Shown here piece after piece: positions 40,712 to 48,536 of a stretch of DNA of 64,000 nt. The position numbers were made by a program, and so were the translations under genes. The stretch is taken from positions 3,810,015-3,874,014 of the forward strand of contig NZ_LT629731.1 in NCBI RefSeq assembly GCF_900104575.1, given 5' to 3'. Numbering within the stretch: the stretch's first letter is position 1; the number at the start of each line of letters is the position of its first letter. Below the pieces are notes generated by a model. The model was not told where the DNA came from. It saw nothing but the letters and a program-made list of their open reading frames with translations, and did no database searches. This stretch comes from Bacillus tuaregi. GTDB lineage: Bacteria; Bacillota; Bacilli; Bacillales; Cytobacillaceae.

Positions 40712-41605
40712 TCACAGCTCCTGTGCTTCTTTAAATGTCTGTGCCATTAGCTTTAAATTTTCTACATAATCCGGTGCTAGCGGTACTATCTGAACAGTTC
40801 TACCATTTATCTCTTCAGCAGTAGCTTTTGACTGAGAGCTATCTATCTCAGCTTGATAAAAAATAACACGGATCCCCTCTTTTTTGGCTATATTAACAAT
40901 CTCCTTTCTTCTTTGAGGGGTTGCTTCTTTTCCATTCTCTTCAATAGCTATCATCTCTAGGCCATAATCTTCAGCAAAGTATCCAAATGCTGGATGATAC
41001 ACGATGAATTTCTTTGAATCTAACTTCGATAAGATTGTCCTAATTTCTTTATCAGCATTAGAAATTTGTTCGATGTAGTCAGCAGCATTATTTTGGAATT
41101 GATCTTTCTGATTCGGGTATTTTTCTGAAAGTTCATCCGCTATTTCCTGAACGATAACCTCTGCCCTTTTTGGTGACAACCATATATGTTGATCTCTCAT
41201 TCCAGATTCAAACTGCCTTTCTGGATATTTTTCTGCTACACTTTTTTCAAGGTGAACAATGGTCATTTTAGGATTAATGTCTTTTGCCTTTGATAAAACA
41301 TTTACCTTTTCAGTTGGAACACCTATGCCAAAATAAACATCTGCATCACTAAATTGTTGTAACTCTTTAGGTGACGGTGCATAGTTTGCTGGATTTTTTC
41401 CAGGCGGGATCATCACCACTACCTTAGCAAAATCACCTACCACTGCTTCCACCCAAGTTTTTTGCGGTACAATGGAAACTGCAATCATTGGCTTTTTATC
41501 TGTTTCCCCTCCTGATGTCTCATTAGAATCACTAAGGCCTTCTGAGCAGGAAGTTAATAGTGTGGTTAAAAAGAAGAATAAAAATGCCCCAAATATTTTT
41601 TTCAT
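40712..41605 (-). CDS. znuA: Zinc-binding lipoprotein (ZnuA/AdcA-like)
   Basis: A cluster A-I metal-binding lipoprotein, about 297 residues, lipobox LLTSC (Cys20). Metal ligands visible: His in DQHIWLSP (about 141), His in YHPAFGYFAED (about 203) and the acidic residues of YQAEIDSS (about 272). The first canonical histidine (normally PH-YEPSP) is replaced: PGKNPANYAPSP. The His-rich loop of proteobacterial ZnuA is absent. The ATG at 41605 follows GGAGG at 9 nt. The Zur box lies 310 bases upstream, beyond repeat copy D. Confidence 0.82.
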   Translation of the reverse strand: MKKIFGAFLFFFLTTLLTSCSEGLSDSNETSGGETDKKPMIAVSIVPQKTWVEAVVGDFAKVVVMIPPGKNPANYAPSPKELQQFSDADVYFGIGVPTEKVNVLSKAKDINPKMTIVHLEKSVAEKYPERQFESGMRDQHIWLSPKRAEVIVQEIADELSEKYPNQKDQFQNNAADYIEQISNADKEIRTILSKLDSKKFIVYHPAFGYFAEDYGLEMIAIEENGKEATPQRRKEIVNIAKKEGIRVIFYQAEIDSSQSKATAEEINGRTVQIVPLAPDYVENLKLMAQTFKEAQEL

Positions 41606-41686
41606 TTTCATTATCCTCCAAGCTAAATATTTTAAATAGAATTATTTATTCATAACTTTTAGTAAAGTTATTTCATGGAACATTAA

Positions 41687-41878
41687 TCAAATTCGCCCGT
41701 CGAATTTGCGTTCGGATTTTTATCGAACTCGCTCGATAAACTATCTTTAATAAAATCCGTGACATCCGCCGGAGGCTTAACTTCATTCAACCGGGTTTTA
41801 ACCCCCATTGAATCGAAGAACCATTTGCATTCATCCCCCACTTGTAAATGTGGAGGACTTCTGCTGAATGAAGGTAAA
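41687..41878 (-). repeat. Structured repeat R1, copy D
   Basis: A short-form full copy (without the GTACC insert), more diverged than A-C: TTCGGATTTT for TCCGGATTTT, GGGTTTTAACCCC, CCCCACTTGTAAATGTGGAG. It lies between the znuA start (41605) and the Zur box (41916), so a transcript from the Zur-controlled promoter would contain it in the leader. Confidence 0.85.
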
Positions 41879-41915
41879 TTACATTATTTCGTTCTTTACT
41901 AGAACCACGTTATTG

Positions 41916-41938
41916 TTAATCGTAATCATTACGATTAA
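41916..41938 (-). promoter_or_regulatory. Zur box
   Basis: TTAATCGTAAT-C-ATTACGATTAA is a perfect 11-1-11 palindrome and matches the Bacillus Zur consensus (AAATCGTAAT-N-ATTACGATTT). It predicts zinc repression of the znuACB operon to its left. Confidence 0.85.
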
Positions 41939-42115
41939 TGAATTATAAATACTCAATCAGTCTGTAGCCTCCTTACTATCTCATCAAAATATACGTACAG
42001 TTATTCAGTTTAATAGTGCACATAATAACCTTTGCACAAAAAAAGATAACATTTTTTTCATATAAACAAAATCAATATATCTTACTTAAAATAAAAATGA
42101 GGGATTACCCCTAAT

Positions 42116-42139
42116 AGTGCCTGTCACGACCCGTTTTTT
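42116..42139 (+). repeat. GTGCCTGTCACGACCC repeat fragment
   Basis: AGTGCCTGTCACGACCCGTTTTTT is the same block as at 39053. The remaining gap 41940-42361 shows no gene that I can support. Confidence 0.5.
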
Positions 42140-42361
42140 GTTGAACTTTGTCGAAGGATTATTAGATTTATCCGATATCGTGTTTCTTGTTTTCAATACA
42201 GAAAAGAGCCGTTCCACGTGTATAAAGTGTTGGTCACTGCATTTCTTCCTTAGTAAGAAGAGGTAAATAAAATTTATATATCTTTTAATCCTTCTTTAAT
42301 AAATCTTTGAATTTCCATCTACACTTATCTTGTGTTTAAAGATCATTTAGGAGGATTTTTT

Positions 42362-42496
42362 ATGGACGAAATTTCAATTATGTTTACGACTGAATCTTGG
42401 TATGTTTTATTACCTCTATTTATTGGTGTGCTTATAGGATTCATTTTTTGGATAAATAAACGAATCGTAGAGATGATCAGGAAATTGCTGAATTAA
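42362..42496 (+). CDS. Short membrane-protein start fused to regulator debris
   Basis: 44 codons with a strong AGGAGG site. The first 35 residues (MDEISIMFTTESWYVLLPLF, then a single span to WINKRI) look like the beginning of a membrane protein; the last nine are the response-regulator sequence read out of frame. Probably a truncated gene rather than a functional peptide. The parent is not identified. Confidence 0.3.
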   Translation: MDEISIMFTTESWYVLLPLFIGVLIGFIFWINKRIVEMIRKLLN

Positions 42497-42718
42497 TGCA
42501 GATTTATTTAGAAAATGAAGGCTATAACATAATAAAAGCAACAGATGGGATAGAAGGCTTTGAAATTCTTGAAGACCAACCCCAACCCGTCGATCTCATC
42601 ATCTTAGATATTATGATGCCAAGAATGGATGGATTGGAGTTCTGCAAAAAGGCTCGGCAACATAGTCAGGTTCCAATCCTGATGGTGAGTGCTAAGGCTG
42701 GAGATATAGACAAGATTA
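42459..42718 (+). pseudogene. Response regulator receiver fragment
   Basis: An OmpR-type receiver domain without its DNA-binding half. IV-DDQEIAELMQIYLENEGY, then the phosphoacceptor block LIILDIMMPRMDG and PILMVSAKAGDIDKI. One base is missing in the acidic pocket (expected ATC GTA GAT GAT GAT, found a 17-base version), which shifts the frame, and the sequence ends abruptly at about 42718 where a macrolide phosphotransferase fragment on the other strand begins. Confidence 0.7.
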
Positions 42719-43150
42719 ATCGTACCAGCCCTCACAGATATTTTCAGCCATTCTTGGCCAGGTGTTACCGCCAGCATTGTCATAGGCATCAATTAACTTA
42801 TTCAGTCCCGCTTTCCCAAAAAGTAGTTGGTGCGACAAGAAATCTACAGACACATCACCGATCCCCACCTCTGTCCAATCAATTAAGCCCATGACACGAT
42901 TGTTTGTATCAATAAGGATATGACCTGGGTGCACATCTCCATACTTTACCCCAACTTGAGAAGGCCAATAGGTTTCATCTGCTAACCATGCTTGCCAGCG
43001 GTTCCATAAATTGGGGTTAACCTGATATTTTTCTTTCACACGTTCCATCCGCTGTTTCATAGAGGCTCTTATCTCACTTGAACTAAGAATTTCAACACCG
43101 ATATTTTTGAATTCCTGTTGAGGAAGTGAGTGTAACTCTGCTTGTAGGCC
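42716..43150 (-). pseudogene. Macrolide 2'-phosphotransferase fragment (mph-like)
   Basis: The middle and C-terminal part of an APH-fold kinase: AELHSLPQQEFKNIGVEI, the catalytic loop VKYGDVHPGHILID (Brenner motif with Asp and His), and the metal-binding VMGLIDWTEVGIGD, ending at AGGNTWPRMAENICEG. Both ends are cut: the N-terminal ATP-binding lobe is missing and the tail stops at the junction near 42716. This wording of the motifs fits the Mph family of bacilli better than aminoglycoside kinases. Not functional. Confidence 0.75.
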
Positions 43151-43248
43151 ATATTCACGAGTGCAGGCGGTAACCAATATTCTCCATCTTCTAGATTAGC
43201 GTCTTATGGTGAAAAAATTCAAATTATGTCATTAAAGGCTGCTTCTCT

Positions 43249-44052
43249 TTACTGACTTTTTTTAGGTATAAAATTTCGAACAAATTTGTATTTTTTCTGG
43301 TCATGGTATGCGTATAGATAGCCGAGCACACTGAAGACAATAGCACCAAGCAGGTTTACAAATAAATCCTTCATTGTATCAATAATACCAATATCAAGAT
43401 ACCCGTCATCAATAACGGTTTCAATCATATCTCCCGAATCGTTTTCACTTTCAATAACTGTGCGTTGAATATCCTCAATATGATAAACGATATTATTCTC
43501 ATCACCAATACTTACACTGTTTATTTGCTGAACAATTCGGTCTTTCTGCATATCGAGATTCATCCAGCGGTCTGCGTAGTATTCAAGAAATTCCCACATA
43601 ACACCAACGGTCATCGAAAAACTGAAAGTGACGATAGCAAGAAATAATGGACTCAAATTTATACCCTCAGCATTCTTATTTAACAGATAGACAAGTGAGA
43701 AACCGACACCAGCTGCTAAAAAGCCATTGAGTGTATGAAGTGCTGTATCCCAAATTTTGAAATAACCGTAAAAATCGCTCAGTTCTCCCAGAATAGTCGA
43801 ACTAAAAATAAACGAGATGATAATCAGTTCCAACATGTTGGGAATTTCAATTTTAAACACTCGTTCCACAATTTGAGGGATAGCAAATAAAGCAAGCGTC
43901 AGAACAAGAAGAAAAGCATCCCCCCATCTTTGCATAGGTATCTGATTGATAAGCATAAAAACTGCAATTGCACGAAATATAACATACACGACAACAATCT
44001 TCTTGTTGGCTGTTGTCGTACTACTAGTAAAGAATCTTTTTATGATATTCAT
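43249..44052 (-). CDS. Polytopic membrane protein of unknown function
   Basis: 267 residues with about seven hydrophobic spans. A conserved-looking stretch FYGYFKIWDTALHTLNGFLAA (about 95-115) contains Asp/His residues inside the membrane region, and a soluble acidic insert of about 55 residues (NSVSIGDENN... to VIDDGYLD) comes before the last span. This resembles the YjdF/DUF2238-like group, but I am not sure. GGAGG lies 8 nt before the ATG at 44052. It stands between two blocks of resistance-gene debris and looks intact. Confidence 0.6.
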   Translation of the reverse strand: MNIIKRFFTSSTTTANKKIVVVYVIFRAIAVFMLINQIPMQRWGDAFLLVLTLALFAIPQIVERVFKIEIPNMLELIIISFIFSSTILGELSDFYGYFKIWDTALHTLNGFLAAGVGFSLVYLLNKNAEGINLSPLFLAIVTFSFSMTVGVMWEFLEYYADRWMNLDMQKDRIVQQINSVSIGDENNIVYHIEDIQRTVIESENDSGDMIETVIDDGYLDIGIIDTMKDLFVNLLGAIVFSVLGYLYAYHDQKKYKFVRNFIPKKSQ

Positions 44053-44222
44053 GAGTAACAACCTCCAATTAATTAGGATATTCAATTCTTGTTATTATAA
44101 ACGTTAGTTACCCAAAGTACGCCCGTTTCTACAATTCTCCCACTCACAAAACATTGACCTTTTCATAAAGGGACTCTATAACTTTCACTGTACTTTTAAA
44201 TACTAAGGAGGATTATTAAAAA

Positions 44223-44267
44223 ATGACAGCTTCAATGAGACTTCGTTTCCCAACTTTGAACCAGTAA
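44223..44267 (+). CDS. Macrolide-sensing leader peptide MTASMRLRFPTLNQ
   Basis: A 14-residue peptide with a strong AAGGAGG site. Its first eight residues MTASMRLR are those of the mef/mega leader peptide, at which drug-bound ribosomes stall and so turn on the downstream resistance genes. The downstream pump gene is broken, so the switch is a relic here. Confidence 0.8.
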   Translation: MTASMRLRFPTLNQ

Positions 44268-44283
44268 TTGAATATGGTCAAAG

Positions 44284-44304
44284 ACTCTGTTTGGATAAAC
44301 AGAG
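44284..44304 (+). promoter_or_regulatory. Leader hairpin
   Basis: CTCTGTTT and AAACAGAG are exact inverted repeats around a 4-5 base loop, just after the leader peptide. It may be the hairpin whose folding is coupled to ribosome stalling. Confidence 0.5.
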
Positions 44305-44492
44305 TAAACGGGATAAGTCTGTCCTTTTTTAAAACCTTCATTTTAATACATTTATGTATTCTGAAGAAAGGCAGCAACTTTAGCCTTTCTTTAATTTTGT
44401 CTAATTTCCGACTCGCAAGTAGATTTATAGGGTGATAAACTACCTTATACTTCCTACTCTAGAAGGCTAGATTCTTATTCCCCTTTACTCTA

Positions 44493-44524
44493 AACTCACA
44501 GGCAGATTGTCTGTGAGTTTTTTT
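44493..44524 (+). terminator. Attenuator terminator upstream of mef'
   Basis: AACTCACAG (44493-44501) and CTGTGAGTT (44511-44519) form a perfect stem followed by seven T residues. Its place between leader peptide and pump gene is that of a transcription attenuator. Confidence 0.75.
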
Positions 44525-44554
44525 ATTTCAATAACGTCGATGGAGGAATTTTAT

Positions 44555-44578
44555 ATGTGCATGTTACTTTTCTATTGA
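44555..44578 (+). CDS. Second leader peptide MCMLLFY
   Basis: A seven-residue frame with GGAGG 7 nt upstream. Its stop codon overlaps the first arm of the hairpin set at 44577-44644, the arrangement of erm/cat-type translational attenuators. Confidence 0.5.
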   Translation: MCMLLFY

Positions 44579-44644
44579 TACGAGGTTTTGTTTATTTATC
44601 TCGTATCGGTGAGAATCGATACGCAAATTCTAGGAGGTATCGAT
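44577..44644 (+). promoter_or_regulatory. Translational attenuator hiding the mef' RBS
   Basis: There are four arms: GATACGAG (44577-44584), CTCGTATC (44600-44607), ATCGATAC (44615-44622) and GTATCGAT (44637-44644). Arms 1+2 and 3+4 pair perfectly; arms 2 and 3 can pair in the alternative. The AGGAGG (44632-44637) of the pump gene lies in the 3+4 loop/stem. This is the classical two-state layout of inducible resistance leaders. Confidence 0.65.
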
Positions 44645-44648
44645 AAAA

Positions 44649-45353
44649 ATGGAAAATCATCATTGGAAACGAAAATTATTAGCAATATATACAGGTCAGT
44701 TCTTTTCATTACTGAGTAGTGCTGCCGTTCAATTTAGTATTATTTGGTGGTTAACGGATACAACAGGTGGCTCACCACTGGTGTTATCGCTAGCTGTTTG
44801 GCCGGTTTCTTGCCACAAGCATTGGTTGGCCCATTTGCAGGGACATTTACCGATCGTTATTCACGAAAAATGATAATGATTGTGGCAGATATGACAGTTG
44901 CTCTTTGAAGTTTATTGCTTTTTACATCCATATATTTTAGTGAACCGAGTATCGTATTTGTCTTAGTCGTTTTAGTCGTTCGTTCACTTACAACTGCCTT
45001 TCATATGCCAGCTATGCAAGCTTCTATCCCACAACTTGCACCGGAAGAACATCTTACAAAGGTTGCCGGATGGGAGCAGACGGTAAGCTCTATTTCAAAT
45101 ATTGCTGGACCAGCAGTGGGCCTGTCTTTACTAGCAGTGAGGTCACTTGAATGGGTATTGTTGTTAGATGTTTTCGGGGCTCTTACTGCAAGTGGTATTT
45201 TACTATTTATTCACATTCCAAAAGTACCAAGAACAGAAGAAAAGGGTTCTAGCAGCTTCATGACAGAAATGAAAGAAGGCTATGATGCAATTGTTATGCA
45301 TCTAGTCCTATTGAAACTAACATTTGTCACGACGATTGTAGCCCTACTTTATT
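44649..45353 (+). pseudogene. Mef-like macrolide efflux pump, broken
   Basis: N-terminal part of an MFS macrolide pump: start MENHHWKRKLLAIYTGQFFS, FLPQALVGPFAGTFTDRYSR (motif A), then RSLTTAFHMPAMQASIPQL and EEHLTKVAGWEQTVSS. Reading needs a frame change near 44790 and crosses a TGA at 44906-44908. After about 220 residues (YDAIVMHLVLLKLTFVTTIV) it ends in a deletion joint with an ABC-F gene. The C-terminal half of the pump is absent. It sits directly behind the leader/attenuator region. Confidence 0.8.
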
Positions 45354-45743
45354 TAAAATTATTATTAGGTGAAATTCAGCCAACAAAAGGAAACGCACAT
45401 CAGTTTGTCGAGTGCGGTTATGTTGAGCAACTTGAAGCTCCCTCTGCCAGTGAGGCGGATCCAGCATTGCTTGGAAAATTAGCTGTACCAAAGGATTCGG
45501 ATCAGTTAAGCGGCGGGGAAGCAAACAAGGATGAAACTCGCCCAATTATTCACAAATTATTACGAAGCATTACTAATCGATGAACCGACCAATTTTTTAG
45601 ATATCCATGCAATTGAAGCGTTAGAGCGATTTATCTCTGCCTATAAAGGAACAATCATATTTGTGTAACATGATAAGAATTTCATAAAGAATGTAGCAGA
45701 TTTACAATTTAAAATTTCAGATAAAAAGTTCATTCAAAAGTGA
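45354..45743 (+). pseudogene. Antibiotic-resistance ABC-F protein, 3' fragment
   Basis: The C-terminal nucleotide-binding domain of an Msr/Vga/Lsa-type ABC-F protein: LLLGEIQPTKG, signature LSGGEANK, then after a one-base insertion near 45530 LAQLFTNYY and Walker B LLIDEPTNFLD. The switch motif reads FV-stop-HDKNF, where serine TCA has become TAA (about 45666). Normal end KKFIQK. It is fused in frame to the Mef fragment by a deletion that removed the pump's second half and the first ABC domain. Confidence 0.8.
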
Positions 45744-45821
45744 TTTAAAGTTATAATCAGTAAAACTAGTAAGATAATAATGTTCTTCTTCACGGAATAC
45801 CTTAGTGGAGGAATCAATTGA

Positions 45822-45850
45822 GGCTTGGAGCTATTTCCAAGCCCTTTTCT
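45822..45850 (+). terminator. Terminator closing the resistance relic
   Basis: GGCTTGGA (45822-45829) and TCCAAGCC (45836-45843) form a perfect stem followed by CTTTTCTTATTT on the plus strand. Confidence 0.7.
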
Positions 45851-45922
45851 TATTTATCTATTTGGCATTCAACTTCTATGCCCTCCAGCAAAATCACAAT
45901 CAACTATACCATTCAATCTGTA

Positions 45923-46279
45923 TTACTTAGGTTTTTTGTTATATCCATTATCATCGTAGGGTTGAATTTTCTCCAGCCATGCATTTTCTAATTGCTTCGG
46001 TGCCCATTTACGATCCGTATCTTCTGTTAACTCCTTTTGTTCGAGTACCTCATAGTGAAAAGCTTCAGCTCCAAGCTCATTCCACTCTTGCTGTAATGCC
46101 GCATTCGCAAAGCGATTCATATCAAGCTGTCCCCGCAATGTTAGCCATTTATTTTTTAAATTGGGACAACTGCCAATATAGACTTTTCCATTTACTGTAT
46201 TCGTAATTTTATAGACACCCATATAGGTTTTAACTTGTTTATATTGTTCGAGTAATTGTTTTCGTTTATTTCGATCCAT
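45923..46279 (-). CDS. GIY-YIG domain protein
   Basis: 118 residues. The GIY-YIG core is visible as GVYKITNTVNGKVYIGSCPNLKNKW (about 21-46). The arginine and glutamate of classical members are partly recognisable (LRGQLDM; the acidic residue of the C-terminal part is uncertain), so nuclease activity is not assured. It starts 14 bases after the VWA gene and is the last of a four-gene run. AAAGGA precedes the ATG. Confidence 0.75.
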   Translation of the reverse strand: MDRNKRKQLLEQYKQVKTYMGVYKITNTVNGKVYIGSCPNLKNKWLTLRGQLDMNRFANAALQQEWNELGAEAFHYEVLEQKELTEDTDRKWAPKQLENAWLEKIQPYDDNGYNKKPK

Positions 46280-46293
46280 AAGAATGTTCCTTT

Positions 46294-47229
46294 CTATCTA
46301 ATATAGCGTGCAATCATTCGTACTAATTGTACAGGAAAATGTTGTAAATTTGTCATGTCGAGAAAACGTTCAGCTCCATAAATATGTTGAATAATCTCCT
46401 TATCTTGTCCAATCGCAGCTGCTAAAAATGTAATGCCTTTTCGTTCATAATAAGTTATCGTATTTTGCATATCAGCTGTTGCTTTGTTTCCGGTGTAATC
46501 TGGCATTGCTTTTGGTTGGCCATCGCTAATACTAATAATTAGCTTTGTTTGCTGTGGACATGCGACTAATCGTTCACTAAGTACGCGAAGTGCCATACCG
46601 TCACGATTATTACTCCTCGCTTGGATATTCATCAAACGATAAGCATCTTCAGGTGATGATTGTTCAAAATCCGTATAGGCATAAATTGACATTTGCTCTA
46701 GCTTAGAAACGTCTGCTGTATCTCCGTAAATTAGTAATGGAATGTCTAGCAACCGACAAAATTCATAGACAGCCAATACTGCAAGTTTCGCAGCCTCTAA
46801 CCTGCCAAATGCAGCCATAGAAGCCGATTCATCGACACGTAGTGCGACTACGAGTGAAGGAGCTTCAGTAGGTGGATTCTTTCGAGCAAAATATCTAAAA
46901 TCTCGAAAAGCTACAGTATCTGCTTGGAATTTTGTACCGTAATATTTTCGCTTAGCATTGGTTATGGACTCCTCATGCTTCAATAATGGTGCTGTTTTTC
47001 GAGCAATTTCATGTACAATCGGTTTCACTTCTATCCTCAATTGTTCGTACTCTCTAATCTGGTCATTCGTATAATCTGGTCGATGCACAATTTGTTTGAT
47101 ATGCTGATGAATGGAGTCTGACACTGCTTGTCTCGCTTGTTGATTTAATTGCTTACGCAAAGCACGGCGAGCATCCACTGCTTTTTTCTCGCTTTCTGGA
47201 TGATAGAAAGGCAGAGCGTTCTCTCCCAT
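46294..47229 (-). CDS. VWA domain protein, probably translated by -1 frameshift from the MoxR gene
   Basis: From the ATG the protein has 311 residues: a basic helical region (about 15-110) and a von Willebrand A domain with the MIDAS motif DESAS (Asp133) and ISDGQP near 225, as in CobT/ChlD-like proteins. The frame is open for a further 57 codons upstream, coding an acidic linker (VEIKTEGEIDGKTDEP and on), and has no ATG, GTG or TTG there. That open frame reaches the slippery site at 47394-47400. The ATG has only a weak SD (AAGGG). A MoxR-VWA fusion of about 739 residues is predicted. Confidence 0.85.
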   Translation of the reverse strand: MGENALPFYHPESEKKAVDARRALRKQLNQQARQAVSDSIHQHIKQIVHRPDYTNDQIREYEQLRIEVKPIVHEIARKTAPLLKHEESITNAKRKYYGTKFQADTVAFRDFRYFARKNPPTEAPSLVVALRVDESASMAAFGRLEAAKLAVLAVYEFCRLLDIPLLIYGDTADVSKLEQMSIYAYTDFEQSSPEDAYRLMNIQARSNNRDGMALRVLSERLVACPQQTKLIISISDGQPKAMPDYTGNKATADMQNTITYYERKGITFLAAAIGQDKEIIQHIYGAERFLDMTNLQHFPVQLVRMIARYIR

Positions 47230-47384
47230 ATCAGTGCTTTCCCTTATTGAGCCTTCTTCCGAAACATCTGTAGACTGTTGTTCACTATCTGCTGACTTTT
47301 TTAAAGAAATGGCATTGTCAGAAGGGATGTGTGGTTCGTCAGTCTTCCCATCAATCTCTCCTTCTGTTTTGATTTCAACACCAT

Positions 47385-48512
47385 TTATTGCTGCTTTTTT
47401 ACGACCGTCTCTACCTCCTCTAACTGCTCAAGCATGCCATGACCACATAATGCCTCTTCTAATAGGCGAATTTCTTCTTCATCAGTTGTCATTTTATAAA
47501 TCACTTTATGATACATGGCATTCTTTGCAGGTATACCTGCTGCTACTGCATCAATCCAGTAAAGATAAGATCGCATCCCTGCAACCCCTTTAATGGCATT
47601 AGCACGTGCCGTTTGATCGAGTATGATAATACAGTCTGCCAACACGCTCAGCACCTCTTGTTTAGAAAAAAGCGTTTTTGCTATTGCTCGTTCAATCATT
47701 ACCTCTTTAGAAGGTAAATCCATCTTTTCAACATGCTGGACTCGATCACGTAACGCTTCATTAAGAGGTTTTGAGCCATGATAATCGCGATTTGTTGTCA
47801 GTACAGCGATAAAATCTGGATGGCGATGAATGACTTTGGTTGGTAAATTAATACTCCCATCTAATTCTAAGGCAGAATTCAGTGCCATCAAAACTGCTGC
47901 ATCCCGAATAACAGTCGGTTCTTGAATTTCAAGTAGATATCCATGTTCATAGGCACTTACAATTTCTGAAGGATAAAAGCGATACTCCACTGCATCTTCC
48001 TTCAAATCGCTCGATACCTTTTTCATCAGATCCTTAAGGTGACTCGTCGCTTGATTTTCTGTCATTTGAAGTGCCTCCATTAAAATAGTTTGGGCACTTT
48101 GAAATCCATCGCTTTCATATAAAGCCTTTAATACCTTTTGGTCCCTAGCATCCATTCGATGTAAATGTTCATCTGAAATGACTGGTAAAATAGCACCAAT
48201 AATATCTGACTTATCCATATCTGAAAAACAGGTCACCTTCGTATACGGTAGCCCAAAATCAGCTGATAAAGCCTTTGCAAGTTGTGTCTTGCCAGATCCT
48301 GCATCACCTTCTAACAATATATTGGCGATTTTCATTTCCTCACGCGCCCAATTGCGTTTTACTTCCTTACAAATACGTAATTCTTCTTCGCTTACCTTGT
48401 GGGAAATTGGCTTTTTCCAAATTAGTTCTTTTTCCACATCCGTTAGAGGCCTTTTAGGTGATAAATAGTATTCTTTTTGGATGTAGGCATTCCCACCTTC
48501 TGCTTTATTCAT
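47385..48512 (-). CDS. MoxR-type AAA+ ATPase
   Basis: 375 residues with Walker A GDAGSGKTQ (about 70-78), Walker B region DAAVLMALNSALE in place of the usual DE pair, sensor 1 FIAVLTTNRDYHG (about 253) and Arg-finger/sensor region LNEALRDRVQH. A helical insertion lies at about 120-170 (MDARDQKVLKALYESDGFQ). MoxR ATPases work with VWA partners as chaperones that insert metals or remodel complexes. The last codons GTA AAA AAG CAG CAA TAA contain the A-AAA-AAG slippery heptamer. AAAGGAGA precedes the ATG. Confidence 0.87.
   Translation of the reverse strand: MNKAEGGNAYIQKEYYLSPKRPLTDVEKELIWKKPISHKVSEEELRICKEVKRNWAREEMKIANILLEGDAGSGKTQLAKALSADFGLPYTKVTCFSDMDKSDIIGAILPVISDEHLHRMDARDQKVLKALYESDGFQSAQTILMEALQMTENQATSHLKDLMKKVSSDLKEDAVEYRFYPSEIVSAYEHGYLLEIQEPTVIRDAAVLMALNSALELDGSINLPTKVIHRHPDFIAVLTTNRDYHGSKPLNEALRDRVQHVEKMDLPSKEVMIERAIAKTLFSKQEVLSVLADCIIILDQTARANAIKGVAGMRSYLYWIDAVAAGIPAKNAMYHKVIYKMTTDEEEIRLLEEALCGHGMLEQLEEVETVVKKQQ
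47394..47420 (-). promoter_or_regulatory. Programmed -1 frameshift signal
   Basis: On the minus strand GAGGAGG (47420-47414) is followed after 13 bases by A-AAA-AAG (47400-47394), in the zero frame of the MoxR gene, four codons before its stop counting the stop. This is the same heptamer and nearly the same SD spacing as in E. coli dnaX. The -1 frame entered here is the open frame of the VWA gene. I see no strong stem-loop just downstream. Confidence 0.75.
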
Positions 48513-48536
48513 ATCATTTCTCCTTTTCGGACCTTT

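Noticed and set aside
42716..43177. Calling the fragment an intact 153-residue aminoglycoside kinase
   Set aside because: The N-terminal ATP-binding lobe and the C-terminus are missing and the apparent start lies in unrelated sequence.
44915..45583. Calling this a 222-residue novel fusion protein
   Set aside because: It is an accidental in-frame joint of a Mef fragment and an ABC-F fragment; both carry further disabling mutations.
47234..47593. 119-codon plus-strand frame antisense to the MoxR/VWA junction
   Set aside because: No SD; it is the shadow of the two overlapping genes on the other strand.
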